Source: Microbacterium sp. 8M (GTDB lineage: Bacteria; Actinomycetota; Actinomycetes; Actinomycetales; Microbacteriaceae). Taken from it: a DNA stretch of 64,000 bases. The stretch covers positions 2,775,092 through 2,839,091 of the forward strand of contig NZ_LR733284.1 in the NCBI RefSeq assembly GCF_902506375.1. The letters are read 5' to 3'. The notes below the pieces were generated by a model. It was given only the letters and a program-made list of their open reading frames with translations, made no database searches and had not been told where the DNA came from. Both the position numbers and the translations under genes were made by a program. The stretch's first letter is position 1, and each line of letters begins with the position of its first letter. Positions 53,294 to 62,741 of this stretch are shown here, piece after piece.

Positions 53294-54187
53294 ATGCCCC
53301 ATCTGCGTATCGCCACGGTCAACGTCAACGGGATCCGCGCCGCGGTCCGCAACGGAATGCACACCTGGCTCGACACCGCAGACATCGACGTGCTGACCCT
53401 CCAGGAGGTGCGCGCGCAGGACGAGCACCTCGAGGCGGCCTTCCCCGGGTGGTCGATCCTGCACGACGAGGCCTCCGCGAAGGGACGCGCCGGTGTGGCG
53501 GTGCTGAGCCGCGAGCCCGCGCTCGCCTCGCGCACGGCGCTCGGGCCCGACGACTTCGATTCGAAGGGCCGCTGGCTGGAAGCCGACTTCGTGCTCGGCG
53601 GCGTCCCGCTCACCGTCGTCAGCGCCTATGTGCACAGCGGCGAGGCGGACACCCCGAAGCAGGACGAGAAGTGGAAGTTCCTCGACGCGATGACCGTCCG
53701 CATGGGCGAGCTCGGCGCCGACGGCGCGCTGGCGCTGGTGACGGGCGACCTGAACGTCGGGCACCGGCCTCTCGACATCCTGAACTGGAAGGGGAACGTC
53801 AAGAAGGCCGGCTTCCTCGCGCGGGAACGGGCCTACTTCGACCGGTTCCTGGGCGCCGCGGGCGAGCCCGTCGTCGGCCAGGAGGGCATCGGGCGGGGAA
53901 TGGTGGGCCAGCTCAGCGACACGCGGCCCTACGTGACGGAGGGCGGCGGCAAGGGCCTCGGCTGGGTCGACGTCGGACGCGCCGCAGCCGGCGAGGTCCC
54001 CGGCCCGTACACCTGGTGGACGATGCGCGGGCAGGCGTTCGACAACGACTCCGGCTGGCGGATCGACTACCACCTCGCCACCGCTCCCCTGGCGGAGCGC
54101 GCCACCAACTACCGGGTCGCCCGCGCCGCGAGCTACGCGGAGCGCTGGAGCGACCACACCCCCGTCATCGCCGACTACACGTACTGA
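53294..54187 (+). CDS. xthA: exodeoxyribonuclease III / AP endonuclease
   Basis: 297 residues of the EEP nuclease family. The metal-binding Glu is in L-Q-E-V-R-A near 36-41. T-G-D-L-N-V-G-H-R-P-L-D lies near 152-163, and the catalytic S-D-H-T-P-V is near 288. It cuts at abasic sites and trims 3' ends in base excision repair, complementing the Fpg/Nei glycosylase encoded 1.7 kb downstream. Confidence 0.93.
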   Translation: MPHLRIATVNVNGIRAAVRNGMHTWLDTADIDVLTLQEVRAQDEHLEAAFPGWSILHDEASAKGRAGVAVLSREPALASRTALGPDDFDSKGRWLEADFVLGGVPLTVVSAYVHSGEADTPKQDEKWKFLDAMTVRMGELGADGALALVTGDLNVGHRPLDILNWKGNVKKAGFLARERAYFDRFLGAAGEPVVGQEGIGRGMVGQLSDTRPYVTEGGGKGLGWVDVGRAAAGEVPGPYTWWTMRGQAFDNDSGWRIDYHLATAPLAERATNYRVARAASYAERWSDHTPVIADYTY

Positions 54188-54221
54188 CGCCGAGGCGGTC
54201 GGGCGCCCCGGCGAGCCCGCA

Positions 54222-54227
54222 TAGGAT
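54222..54227 (+). promoter_or_regulatory. -10 box TAGGAT, leaderless trpS
   Basis: TAGGAT ends 6 nt before the GTG at 54234. Confidence 0.55.
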
Positions 54228-54230
54228 TGA

Positions 54231-55238
<1,008 letters not shown>

Positions 55239-55252
55239 GCCCGGGGCGGCCC

Positions 55253-55258
55253 TAGGCT
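55253..55258 (+). promoter_or_regulatory. -10 box TAGGCT, leaderless acetyltransferase gene
   Basis: TAGGCT ends 6 nt before the ATG at 55265. Confidence 0.6.
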
Positions 55259-55264
55259 GAACCG

Positions 55265-55834
55265 ATGGAACCGGTCGAACTGCGCACATCGCGTCTCACC
55301 CTGCGAGCGCCCGCATCCGCGGATGTCGACGCGATCACGGCGGCATGCCAGGATCCGGACATCGCTCGCTGGACGACGGTGCCGAGCCCGTATTCCCGCG
55401 CGGACGCCGAGGACTACGTCCGCAACGCCGCCGAATGGTGGGACGACGGTTCTCAGACGGTCTGGATCGCGCACGCCGGCGCGGAACTCGTCGCCTCGAT
55501 CGGGCTGCACCACATCGTCGCGCATCCGACCGGCGGCGACGCAGAGCTCGGCTACTGGGTCGCCGCATCCGCGCGCGGCCGCGGGTACCTCACGGAGGCC
55601 GCGCGCGCGGTGATCGACTGGGGCTTCGCCGACCTCGGCCTCGCCCGCATCCGCTGGCGAGCGGTCGTCGGCAACGTCCCCTCGGCGCGCAGCGCTCGGG
55701 CGCTCGGGTTCCGCTACGAGGGGCTGCTGCGGCAGGGGTTGGCCGGTCCGCGCGGTCGTGACGACGGCTGGAGCGCAGCGCTCCTGCGCACCGACGACCG
55801 AGGCCCCGTGGACTGGCCGATCGATCTCGGCTGA
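55265..55834 (+). CDS. GNAT N-acetyltransferase, RimJ/RimL-like
   Basis: 189 residues. L-R-T-S-R-L-T-L-R at the start, an acetyl-CoA loop A-S-A-R-G-R-G-Y-L-T-E-A near 100-111, and N-V-P-S-A-R-S-A-R-A-L-G-F near 137-149 identify an Acetyltransf_3 enzyme. It may acetylate a ribosomal protein or small molecule. It has its own promoter and no clear functional link with its neighbours. Confidence 0.9.
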   Translation: MEPVELRTSRLTLRAPASADVDAITAACQDPDIARWTTVPSPYSRADAEDYVRNAAEWWDDGSQTVWIAHAGAELVASIGLHHIVAHPTGGDAELGYWVAASARGRGYLTEAARAVIDWGFADLGLARIRWRAVVGNVPSARSARALGFRYEGLLRQGLAGPRGRDDGWSAALLRTDDRGPVDWPIDLG

Positions 55835-55878
55835 TCCGCAGCAGCCCCGATGTCGTCGACCGGTGGCAGGATGAACCC

Positions 55879-56754
55879 ATGCCGGAGATGCCAGAGGTGC
55901 AGGGGCTGGTCGACTTCCTCGCGCAGCGCGCGGTCGGCCTGACGATCACTCGCGCCTCGGTGTCGGCGATCTCGGCCCTCAAGACGTACGACCCGCCGAT
56001 CACGGCCCTTCCCGGATCCACCGTGCGCGCCGCCGCGCGGCGCGGCAAGTTCCTTGACCTGACGCTCGAGAGCACCGCCGAGCCGCAGCTGCACCTCGTC
56101 TTCCACCTGGCCAAGGCGGGCTGGCTGCGCTGGTACGACGAGCTGCCGACGACGCTGATCCGGCCGGGGAAGTCCCCGATCGCGCTGCGGGTCGCGTTCG
56201 ACGACGGCAGCGGGTTCGACCTCACCGAGGCCGGCACCAAGAAGTCGCTCGCCGTGTACGTCGTGCGGGATCCGGCGGATGTCCCCGGAATCGCCCGGCT
56301 CGGTCCGGATCCGCTCGACCCCGCCTTCACCCGCGACGCCTTCGCCGCCCTGCTCGCGGGGCGCCGCACGCAGATCAAGGGCCTGCTGCGCGACCAGGGC
56401 GTGATCGGCGGGATCGGCAACGCCTACTCGGACGAGATCCTGCACGCGGCGAAGATGTCGCCCTACGCGCCGGCCGGCGGTCTCGGCGAGGACGACGTGA
56501 CGCGGCTGTACGACGCGATGCAGACGACACTGCGCGAGGCGGTGACCGCGGCGAGCGGCAAGCCGCCGGCCGACCTCAAAGACTCGAAGCGCCGCCGCAT
56601 GCAGGTGCACGCCCGGCGCGGGGAGAAGTGCCCCGTCTGCGGCGACACCGTGCGCAGCGTGTTCTTCGCCGACCGCTCGCTGGAGTACTGCCCCACCTGC
56701 CAGACGGGCGGCAAGGTGCTCGCGGACCGCCGGCTGTCGCGGCTGCTGAAGTAG
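55879..56754 (+). CDS. Fpg/Nei-family DNA glycosylase
   Basis: 291 residues. Catalytic Pro2-Glu3 (M-P-E-M-P-E-V), the R-R-G-K-F loop with the conserved Lys near 57, and the H2TH segment Q-G-V-I-G-G-I-G-N-A-Y near 173-183. The C-terminal zinc finger has two C-x2-C pairs (C-P-V-C and C-P-T-C). M-P-E-M-P-E-V replaces the standard M-P-E-L-P-E-V-E-T of MutM, so this is a divergent actinobacterial branch. It removes oxidised bases and nicks the DNA. A weak -10 (CAGGAT) sits 6 nt before the ATG. Confidence 0.9.
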   Translation: MPEMPEVQGLVDFLAQRAVGLTITRASVSAISALKTYDPPITALPGSTVRAAARRGKFLDLTLESTAEPQLHLVFHLAKAGWLRWYDELPTTLIRPGKSPIALRVAFDDGSGFDLTEAGTKKSLAVYVVRDPADVPGIARLGPDPLDPAFTRDAFAALLAGRRTQIKGLLRDQGVIGGIGNAYSDEILHAAKMSPYAPAGGLGEDDVTRLYDAMQTTLREAVTAASGKPPADLKDSKRRRMQVHARRGEKCPVCGDTVRSVFFADRSLEYCPTCQTGGKVLADRRLSRLLK

Positions 56755-56818
56755 CCGGGAACGACATGAGCCGTCACAGATGCATCCGCCGGAATGAAAC
56801 CGGCATCCGCGCGTTGAC

Positions 56819-56824
56819 TAAGCT
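56819..56824 (+). promoter_or_regulatory. -10 box TAAGCT of the riboflavin operon
   Basis: RNA would start near 56831, a few bases before the FMN riboswitch P1 helix. TGAAAC 18 bp upstream is a weak -35. Confidence 0.45.
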
Positions 56825-56835
56825 GAGAGCAACAC

Positions 56836-56984
56836 AACGTGCTCCGGGGTCGGTGAGAATCCGAACCGGCGGTGACAGTCCGCGAACCGAGGATCCGACA
56901 GGGATCCGAGGCCGATCCGGTGGAATTCCGGAACCGACGGTGATGCGAGCCAGCGCTCGCGAGTCCGGATGAGAGGCAGCACGC
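56836..56984 (+). promoter_or_regulatory. FMN riboswitch (RFN element)
   Basis: P1 pairs CGTGCT (56839-56844) with AGCACG (56978-56983). Inside are the conserved RFN blocks, in order: CCGGGGTCGGTGAGAATCCG, ACCGGCGGTGACAGTCCGCG, a variable stem, CCGGTGGAATTCCGG, ACCGACGGT and AGTCCGGATGAGAGGCAG. A GCGAGC-CAGC-GCTCGC arm replaces the usual short join near the 3' end. FMN binding is known to switch off rib genes. Confidence 0.96.
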
Positions 56985-56998
56985 ACGATCGTCGTGCG
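56982..56998 (+). promoter_or_regulatory. hairpin competing with riboswitch P1
   Basis: CGCACGA-TCG-TCGTGCG, a 7-bp stem. It shares bases 56982-56983 with the 3' strand of P1 and lies 27 nt before GAGGAAAC and the ribD ATG. It may be part of the expression platform. Confidence 0.5.
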
Positions 56999-57036
56999 CC
57001 CGACCCCGGTGACCTGGATCTGGACGAGGAAACGAC

Positions 57037-58155
57037 ATGACGGCGACAGCGGCGGAGCGCGCGGCGATGACGCACGCCCTCGAGATCGCGCGCCGCGGCC
57101 CCCGGGGCCTGAACCCGCAGGTCGGCGCCGTGATCCTCTCCCCCGCCGGCGACGTCCTCGCCGAGGGGTGGCACCGAGGCGCGGGCACCCCGCACGCCGA
57201 GGTCGACGCGCTCTCGAAGCTCACGCCCGCCGAGCTGCGCGGCGCGACGGCGGTCGTCACCCTCGAGCCGTGCAACCACGCCGGCCGCACCGGGCCCTGC
57301 GCTCAGGCGCTCATCGATGCCGGAGTGGCCCGCGTCGTCTACGCGCTGGACGACCCCGGTCTCGTCTCCGGCGGGGGCGCCGAGCGGATGCGCGCGGCCG
57401 GCATCGACGTCGAAGCCGGAGAGCAGGCCGACGCCGCGCACGCGCTCATCGACGACTGGCTGACCGTGCAGCGCCTCGGCCGCCCGCACGTGACGGTGAA
57501 GTGGGCGCAGAGCCTCGACGGCCGCGCCGCCGCTGCGGACGGATCCAGCCAGTGGATCACCGGTCCCGATGCGCGCGCCGACGTGCACCGCCGCCGTGCG
57601 GCCGCCGACGCGATCGTGGTCGGCACGGGCACCGTGCTCGCCGACGACCCGGCGCTGACGGCGCGCGACGGTGACGCGCTGATGCCGCATCAGCCGATCC
57701 CCGTCGTGATCGGCACCCGGGAGACCCCGGCCGACGCCGCCGTGCGCCGGCACCCGCACGAGCCCCTGTTCTACGCCGGCCACGACCTGGGCGCAGTGCT
57801 CGCCGAGCTGCGCGAGCGCGGCGTGCAGCGCGTGTTCGTCGAGGGCGGGCCGACGCTGGCCAGCGCGTTCCTCGCCGCGGGTCTCGTAGACGACGTGCTC
57901 GCCTACCTGGCGCCCGTCCTGCTCGGCGGCCCCCGGCTCGCGCTCACCGACATCGGGGTGGCCTCGATCGGCGAGGCCCGGCGCCTGACGGTGACCGAGT
58001 GGCTGCCGCTCGGAGAAGACCTGCTGGCGATCGCGCGCCCGGCGGCTCCGGACAGCGCGCCGGACGCCGCCACCGGGCCCGCCGTCGAGCGCATCGCGCA
58101 CGCAGCCACCGCGCCGGCGGCCGAGAACACCTCCAGGAACGAAGGAGACGCCTGA
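57037..58155 (+). CDS. ribD: bifunctional riboflavin deaminase/reductase RibD
   Basis: 372 residues. The N-terminal deaminase has zinc ligands in P-H-A-E-V-D (catalytic Glu) and P-C-N-H-A-G-R-T-G-P-C near 75-85. The C-terminal NADPH-dependent reductase begins near 150 (V-K-W-A-Q-S-L-D-G-R) and includes G-P-D-A-R and F-V-E-G-G-P-T-L. It performs steps two and three of riboflavin synthesis from GTP. GAGGAAAC precedes the ATG. Its C-terminal 30 residues are a non-conserved Ala/Pro tail. The stop overlaps ribE. Confidence 0.94.
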   Translation: MTATAAERAAMTHALEIARRGPRGLNPQVGAVILSPAGDVLAEGWHRGAGTPHAEVDALSKLTPAELRGATAVVTLEPCNHAGRTGPCAQALIDAGVARVVYALDDPGLVSGGGAERMRAAGIDVEAGEQADAAHALIDDWLTVQRLGRPHVTVKWAQSLDGRAAAADGSSQWITGPDARADVHRRRAAADAIVVGTGTVLADDPALTARDGDALMPHQPIPVVIGTRETPADAAVRRHPHEPLFYAGHDLGAVLAELRERGVQRVFVEGGPTLASAFLAAGLVDDVLAYLAPVLLGGPRLALTDIGVASIGEARRLTVTEWLPLGEDLLAIARPAAPDSAPDAATGPAVERIAHAATAPAAENTSRNEGDA

Positions 58156-58829
58156 TGTTCACCGGAATCATCGAGGAGATCGGCGAGATCACCGCGATCG
58201 CGCCCGCGGGCGACGGCTGGCGGCTGACCGTGCGCGCCCCGAAGGCCGCGGCCGATGCGGTGCACGGCGAGTCGATCGCCGTGAGCGGCGTGTGCCTGAC
58301 CGTGGTGGGATCGACCGCCGACACCTTCGACGCCGACGTCATGAAGCAGACTCTCGACGTCGCCGCCATCGGCACCGCGACCGTGGGAACCCGCGTCAAC
58401 ATCGAGAAGGCGATGACGGTCGGCGCGCGCCTGGGCGGCCACATCGTGCAGGGCCACGTCGACGGAGTCGGCGAGGTGCTCGAGGTGCGACCCGGCGAGC
58501 AGTGGAGCGTGCTGCGGATCTCCCTGCCGGCCGACCTCGCCCCCCTCGTCGTCGACAAGGGATCCATCTCGGTCGACGGCACGTCGCTGACGGTCAGCGC
58601 GGTGAGCGAGCCCTCCGCCCCTTCGACAGGCGCAGGGACCGGGCACTGGTTCGAGGTGTCGCTCATCCCGGAGACCCTCGCCGCGACCACCCTCGGATCC
58701 CGTGCCGTCGGCGACCGCGTGAACCTCGAGACCGATATCCTCGCCCGGCACGTCGAGCGGCTGCTCGCGTTCCGTGCCACAGGCTCCGGCGCCGACCGCG
58801 CCGCCACACCGGAAGGAGGCTCGCGATGA
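58155..58829 (+). CDS. ribE: riboflavin synthase alpha chain
   Basis: 224 residues with two lumazine-binding repeats: M-F-T-G-I-I-E-E-I-G at 1-10 and G-H-I-V-Q-G-H-V-D-G near 95-104. V-S-G-V-C-L-T-V and its second-half counterpart S-V-D-G-T-S-L-T-V are also present. It dismutates two lumazine molecules to riboflavin. An in-frame copy of a dispersed repeat (58619-58640) adds about ten residues (A-P-S-T-G-A-G-T-G) after the second motif. The protein is somewhat longer than typical. Confidence 0.94.
   Translation: MFTGIIEEIGEITAIAPAGDGWRLTVRAPKAAADAVHGESIAVSGVCLTVVGSTADTFDADVMKQTLDVAAIGTATVGTRVNIEKAMTVGARLGGHIVQGHVDGVGEVLEVRPGEQWSVLRISLPADLAPLVVDKGSISVDGTSLTVSAVSEPSAPSTGAGTGHWFEVSLIPETLAATTLGSRAVGDRVNLETDILARHVERLLAFRATGSGADRAATPEGGSR
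58619..58640. repeat. dispersed repeat CCCTTCGACAGG type inside ribE
   Basis: CCCTTCGACAGGCGCAGGGAC differs by one base from the intergenic copy at 39910. It is read in frame as P-S-T-G-A-G-T within a surface loop region of riboflavin synthase. Confidence 0.65.
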
Positions 58830-60115
58830 GCCTTTCCACCATCGAAGAGGCGCTGGAGTCGCTCCGCGCCGGTCGCCCCGTGCTGGTCGCGGACGACGAG
58901 AACCGCGAGAACGAGGGCGACGTCATCCTGTCGGCCGAGCTCGCCACCCCCGAGTGGATCGCGTGGACGGTGCGCTGGACCTCCGGCTACCTGTGCGCGC
59001 CCATGCCGGCGGACATCGCCGACGGGCTGAACCTCCCGCCGATGGTCGAAGCCAACGAGGACGCACGCAGCACGGCGTACACCATCAGCGTCGACGCGGC
59101 GTCCGGGGTCACCACCGGTATCAGCGCCGCCGACCGCGCCCGCACGCTGAACGTGCTCGCGGACGCGTCATCGACGCCGGCCGATCTCATCCGCCCCGGC
59201 CACGTGCTGCCGCTGCGCGCCGTCGACGGCGGCGTTCGTGAGCGCGGCGGTCACACCGAGGCCGCCGTGGAACTGATGCGCCTCGCAGGGCTGCGCCCGA
59301 TCGGCGCGATCGCCGAGGTCGTGGCGGAGGACGGCAGCATGATGCGTCTGCCCGGCCTCCTGGAGCTCGGCGAGCGCGACAGGATCCCCGTGATCACGAT
59401 CGAGCAGCTGATCACCCACCTCAACGAGGTCGACCCGCGGGACGAGGCCGATTGCGTGGCGAACAACACGCGTCGCCGGGTGAGCCTGCGCGCGGACGCC
59501 ACCGTCCCCACCACGCACGGCGTGTTCCGGTTCCTCGCCTACAAGGACCGGATCACCGGCACCGACCACATCGCCGTCGTCTCCGGCGAGCCCTCCGAGA
59601 CCGCGCTCGTGCGCGTGCACTCCGAGTGCCTGACCGGCGAGGCGTTCGGATCCCTGAAGTGCGAGTGCGGTCCGCAGCTCGAGGCGGCGCTCGACGCCAT
59701 CGAGCAGGAGGGCGGCATCGTCATCTACATGCGCGGGCACGAGGGACGCGGCATCGGCTTGATCAACAAGCTGCGCGCCTACGCGCTGCAGGAGGAGGGC
59801 CTCGACACCGTCGATGCGAACCTCGCCCTGGGCCTGCCGGCCGACGCCCGCGACTATGCGGCCGCGGCCGGGATCCTGACGGACCTGGGAGTCAAGAAGG
59901 TGCGTCTGCTCACGAACAACACGGACAAGGTCGCGCAGCTGCGCGGGCTCGGCCTGGACGTGGTCGAGCAGGTGCCGCTCATCGTCGGCGTCGGGCCAAA
60001 CAACCACCAGTACCTCGAGACCAAGCGCGACCGCATGGGTCACATCATCGGCGCGTCCGACCTCGCCGCCGCCCTGGCGGCGAACGGCGCGGGCGCAGGA
60101 AAGGACGACGCATGA
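58826..60115 (+). CDS. ribBA: bifunctional DHBP synthase / GTP cyclohydrolase II RibBA
   Basis: 429 residues. The N-terminal 3,4-dihydroxy-2-butanone-4-phosphate synthase has D-D-E-N-R-E-N-E-G-D near 23-32 and the G-G-V-x-E-R-G-G-H-T-E-A motif near 134-145. The C-terminal GTP cyclohydrolase II (from about 215) has zinc ligands C-L-T-G-E-A-F-G-S-L-K-C-E-C and R-G-H-E-G-R-G-I-G. It makes both precursors of riboflavin. GGAAGGAGG precedes the ATG. Four-nt overlaps occur at both ends. Confidence 0.96.
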   Translation: MSLSTIEEALESLRAGRPVLVADDENRENEGDVILSAELATPEWIAWTVRWTSGYLCAPMPADIADGLNLPPMVEANEDARSTAYTISVDAASGVTTGISAADRARTLNVLADASSTPADLIRPGHVLPLRAVDGGVRERGGHTEAAVELMRLAGLRPIGAIAEVVAEDGSMMRLPGLLELGERDRIPVITIEQLITHLNEVDPRDEADCVANNTRRRVSLRADATVPTTHGVFRFLAYKDRITGTDHIAVVSGEPSETALVRVHSECLTGEAFGSLKCECGPQLEAALDAIEQEGGIVIYMRGHEGRGIGLINKLRAYALQEEGLDTVDANLALGLPADARDYAAAAGILTDLGVKKVRLLTNNTDKVAQLRGLGLDVVEQVPLIVGVGPNNHQYLETKRDRMGHIIGASDLAAALAANGAGAGKDDA

Positions 60116-60585
60116 GCGGCGCAGGAGCACCCAGCACCGGAGGATTCGACGCGAGCGGCCTGAACGTCGTGATCGTCGCCGGCACCTGGCACGAAACGAT
60201 CACCAACGGCCTCATCGCCGGCGCGCAGAGCGTGCTCGAGGAGACCGGCGCGAACCACCGGCTGGTGCGGGTACCCGGCTCGTTCGAGCTCGCCGTGGCC
60301 GCCCAGGCGGCGTTCGCGGGCGGAGCGGACGCCGTCGTCGCGCTGGGCGTGATCATCCGCGGCGGCACGCCCCACTTTGAGTACGTCTCAGCGGCGACCA
60401 CCGACGGCCTCACCCGGGTCTCACTGGACGCCGGCAAGCCCGTCGGCTTCGGCGTGCTCACGCTGGACGACGAGCAGCAGGGGCTGGACCGCGCCGGTCT
60501 TGAGGGCTCCAAGGAGGACAAGGGCGCCGAGGCGGCCGACGCAGCCCTGCGCACGGCTCAGGTCATCCGGTCGCTGCGCGGCTGA
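60112..60585 (+). CDS. ribH: 6,7-dimethyl-8-ribityllumazine synthase
   Basis: 157 residues. V-P-G-S-F-E-L-A near 59-66, the phosphate/His motif G-V-I-I-R-G-G-T-P-H-F-E-Y near 81-93 with the catalytic His, and the nucleotide-facing N-terminal strand are all conserved. It condenses the RibD and RibB products; its capsid-like oligomers feed RibE. It is last of the riboflavin operon. A perfect CAGGCGCGCCTG palindrome (60596-60607) follows the stop. Confidence 0.96.
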   Translation: MSGAGAPSTGGFDASGLNVVIVAGTWHETITNGLIAGAQSVLEETGANHRLVRVPGSFELAVAAQAAFAGGADAVVALGVIIRGGTPHFEYVSAATTDGLTRVSLDAGKPVGFGVLTLDDEQQGLDRAGLEGSKEDKGAEAADAALRTAQVIRSLRG

Positions 60586-60632
60586 CCCTGGGCCTCAGGC
60601 GCGCCTGCCTGGCGCGACTGCGCCCTCGGGCC

Positions 60633-60638
60633 TAGCCT
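60633..60638 (+). promoter_or_regulatory. -10 box TAGCCT, leaderless small membrane protein gene
   Basis: TAGCCT ends 6 nt before the ATG at 60645, separating this gene from the riboflavin operon. Confidence 0.55.
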
Positions 60639-60644
60639 GGGGTC

Positions 60645-61007
60645 ATGCAGACCCTTCGCGAGATCGTCGTCTTCATCCACCTGATCGGCTTCGCCACGCT
60701 GTTCGGAGCCTGGCTGGCCCAGGCGTTCGGGGGCAAGCGCCAGTTCACGCAGCTCATGAACGTCGGCCTCGCGATCGCCGGTGTCGCGGGTCTCGCGCTC
60801 GCGGCCCCCTGGGGCATCGACTGGACGCCCGGGATGAGCTTCTACATCAAGATCACGGTGAAGCTCGTGGTCCTGATCGTCATCGGCGCCCTGCTCGGCA
60901 TGGGCATGGGCCGCCAGAAGCGCGGCGAGGCGGTGCCGGCCGGCATGTTCTGGGCGGTGGGAATCCTCGCACTGCTGAACGCCGGGCTCGGGTTCTTCTG
61001 GCACTGA
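60645..61007 (+). CDS. small four-helix integral membrane protein
   Basis: 120 residues. Hydrophobic helices are at about 5-27, 38-56, 70-92 and 100-118, with short polar loops (G-G-K-R-Q-F and G-R-Q-K-R-G-E). I recognise no catalytic motif. The length and topology resemble small uncharacterised Fe-S-independent membrane proteins seen in other actinobacteria. It stands alone between the riboflavin operon and a strong terminator, and its function cannot be stated. Confidence 0.8.
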   Translation: MQTLREIVVFIHLIGFATLFGAWLAQAFGGKRQFTQLMNVGLAIAGVAGLALAAPWGIDWTPGMSFYIKITVKLVVLIVIGALLGMGMGRQKRGEAVPAGMFWAVGILALLNAGLGFFWH

Positions 61008-61027
61008 GCCGTCCTGCATAGATCCTC

Positions 61028-61065
61028 GCGAAGGAGGGATCCGGTCGCGCGGATCCCTCCTTCGC
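61028..61065 (+). terminator. intrinsic terminator
   Basis: Perfect 16-bp arms (61028-61043, 61050-61065) with a 6-nt GTCGCG loop, followed by ATTTG. It ends the small membrane protein transcript. Confidence 0.8.
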
Positions 61066-61135
61066 ATTTGCGCCTCCCGTCGTCACACTCCGCCGCGCAC
61101 GCGTGTCCACCTGTGTGTGCGCTGAACGCCGGGCG

Positions 61136-61141
61136 TAGACT
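61136..61141 (+). promoter_or_regulatory. -10 box TAGACT of the MHS transporter gene
   Basis: RNA would begin near 61148, giving a leader of about 55 nt with GGAGG at 61195-61199 before the ATG at 61204. Confidence 0.5.
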
Positions 61142-61203
61142 CCCTCTGCTCGCCGAGCCTGGGGACACGGCGAACGCATTCGACGCACCGACCGGAGGAC
61201 CGC

Positions 61204-62661
61204 ATGAGCACCGCCACGACCGCACCCGCCAATCCCAGATCGCGGGTGATCCTCGCCAGCCTCATCGGCACGACGATCGAGTTCTACGACTTCTACGTCT
61301 ACGCCACCGCCGCGGTGCTCGTCTTCCCGATCCTGTTCTTCCCGACGGGCAACGACACCACGGCCCTCCTCGCCTCCTTCGCCGTGTTCGGCGCGGCAAT
61401 GGTCGCCCGGCCGATCGGCGCCATGGTCTTCGGCCACTTCGGCGACCGTTACGGACGCAAGGCGACCCTGGTCGCCTCGCTGCTCACCATGGGCATCGCG
61501 ACCTTCCTGATCGGCGTGCTGCCGACCTTCCAGCAGATCAACTGGTGGGCAGCGCTGCTCCTGCTCATCCTGCGGCTGGCCCAGGGCTTCGCGCTCGGCG
61601 GGGAGTGGTCGGGCGCGGCTCTCGTGGCCACCGAGAACGCGCCGGAAGGCAAGCGCGCCTGGTACGGATCCTTCCCGCAGCTCGGCGCCCCGCTCGGCTT
61701 CATCATCGCGAACGGCCTGTTCCTCATCATCAACGCCCTGCTGCCGCACGCCTCGGATCCGACGCAGAAGTCCGAGGCGTTCCTGAGCTGGGGCTGGCGC
61801 GTGCCGTTCCTGTTCTCGGCGGTCATGGTCGTCATCGGTCTGTGGGTGCGGCTGAAGCTCGTCGAGTCCGACACGTTCAAGCGCGCCGAGGACTCCGGGG
61901 TGATCCGCAAGCTGCCCCTCGCGACCGTGTTCCGGCATCACTGGAAGCACCTGATCCTGGGCACGTTCGTGATGCTCGCCACCTACGTGCTGTTCTACTT
62001 GATGACGAACTTCACGCTCTCCTTCGGCACCAAGCCGTTCTCGGTCGAGGTCGCCTCGGCCGCCGCGCAGAAGGCGGCAGAGGCCAAGGGCGCGCCGTTC
62101 GATCCGGCCGCGTTCGCCGCGCAGTTCTACCCGGGCCAGGGCTTCGGCTACACCGACTTCGTGGTGATGCAGATCGTCGGCGTCGTGTTCTTCGGCATCT
62201 TCACGCTCGTATCCGGCCCCTGGGCCGACCGCGTCGGTCGCCGCAAGCTGCTGATCTGGACCACGGTCGCGATCATCCTGTTCGGCTTCACGTTCCCGCT
62301 CTTCCTGGGCCAGCACGCCGGTGAGCCGTTCGCCGTCGTCCTGACGCAGTCGTTCCTGATCCTCGGCTTCCTGCTGATGGGCATCACGTTCGGCCCGATG
62401 GGAGCCCTCCTGCCCGAGCTGTTCCCGACGAACGTCCGCTACACGGGCTCCGCCGTCGCGTACAACGTCTCCTCGATCCTCGGTGCGGCCGTCGCCCCGC
62501 TCATCGCCGTGTGGCTGTGGCAGGTGGCCCACGGCTCCCCCGTGCTCGTCGGCATCTACCTCTCGGCCATGGCCGTGCTGACCCTGATCGCGCTGATCCT
62601 GATCCCGGAGACCAAGGATCACGCGTACGAGGACGACCTCGGCGTGCCGACGCTGCCCTGA
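61204..62661 (+). CDS. MFS transporter, metabolite:H+ symporter (MHS) family
   Basis: 485 residues and 12 transmembrane helices. The first helix begins T-I-E-F-Y-D-F-Y-V-Y, the MHS hallmark. The loop 2-3 motif G-D-R-Y-G-R-K is near 80-86, and a second W-A-D-R-V-G-R-R-K is near 340-348. The family (ProP, ShiA, KgtP) imports proline/betaine, shikimate or alpha-ketoglutarate with protons. There is a periplasmic Ala/Lys-rich insert of about 30 residues between helices 7 and 8 (near 280-310). The substrate is not determined. Confidence 0.92.
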   Translation: MSTATTAPANPRSRVILASLIGTTIEFYDFYVYATAAVLVFPILFFPTGNDTTALLASFAVFGAAMVARPIGAMVFGHFGDRYGRKATLVASLLTMGIATFLIGVLPTFQQINWWAALLLLILRLAQGFALGGEWSGAALVATENAPEGKRAWYGSFPQLGAPLGFIIANGLFLIINALLPHASDPTQKSEAFLSWGWRVPFLFSAVMVVIGLWVRLKLVESDTFKRAEDSGVIRKLPLATVFRHHWKHLILGTFVMLATYVLFYLMTNFTLSFGTKPFSVEVASAAAQKAAEAKGAPFDPAAFAAQFYPGQGFGYTDFVVMQIVGVVFFGIFTLVSGPWADRVGRRKLLIWTTVAIILFGFTFPLFLGQHAGEPFAVVLTQSFLILGFLLMGITFGPMGALLPELFPTNVRYTGSAVAYNVSSILGAAVAPLIAVWLWQVAHGSPVLVGIYLSAMAVLTLIALILIPETKDHAYEDDLGVPTLP

Positions 62662-62696
62662 GCCGGCGGCCGTCCGCCGACGGCGGAACCGAATCC

Positions 62697-62741
62697 GTCA
62701 ACATTCATTGACAAGGCCTCCTCGCGTCAACCAGCATTGAC
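62697..62741. promoter_or_regulatory. tandem operators GTCAA-N6-TTGAC and embedded promoter
   Basis: Two copies at 62697-62712 and 62726-62741, sharing GTCAAC-N3-CATTGAC and spaced 29 bp. The first overlaps a consensus -35 TTGACA (62708-62713). The second overlaps the -10 candidate CAGCAT (62732-62737, 18-bp spacer). They are likely sites for the tiny HTH protein encoded directly downstream. Confidence 0.6.
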
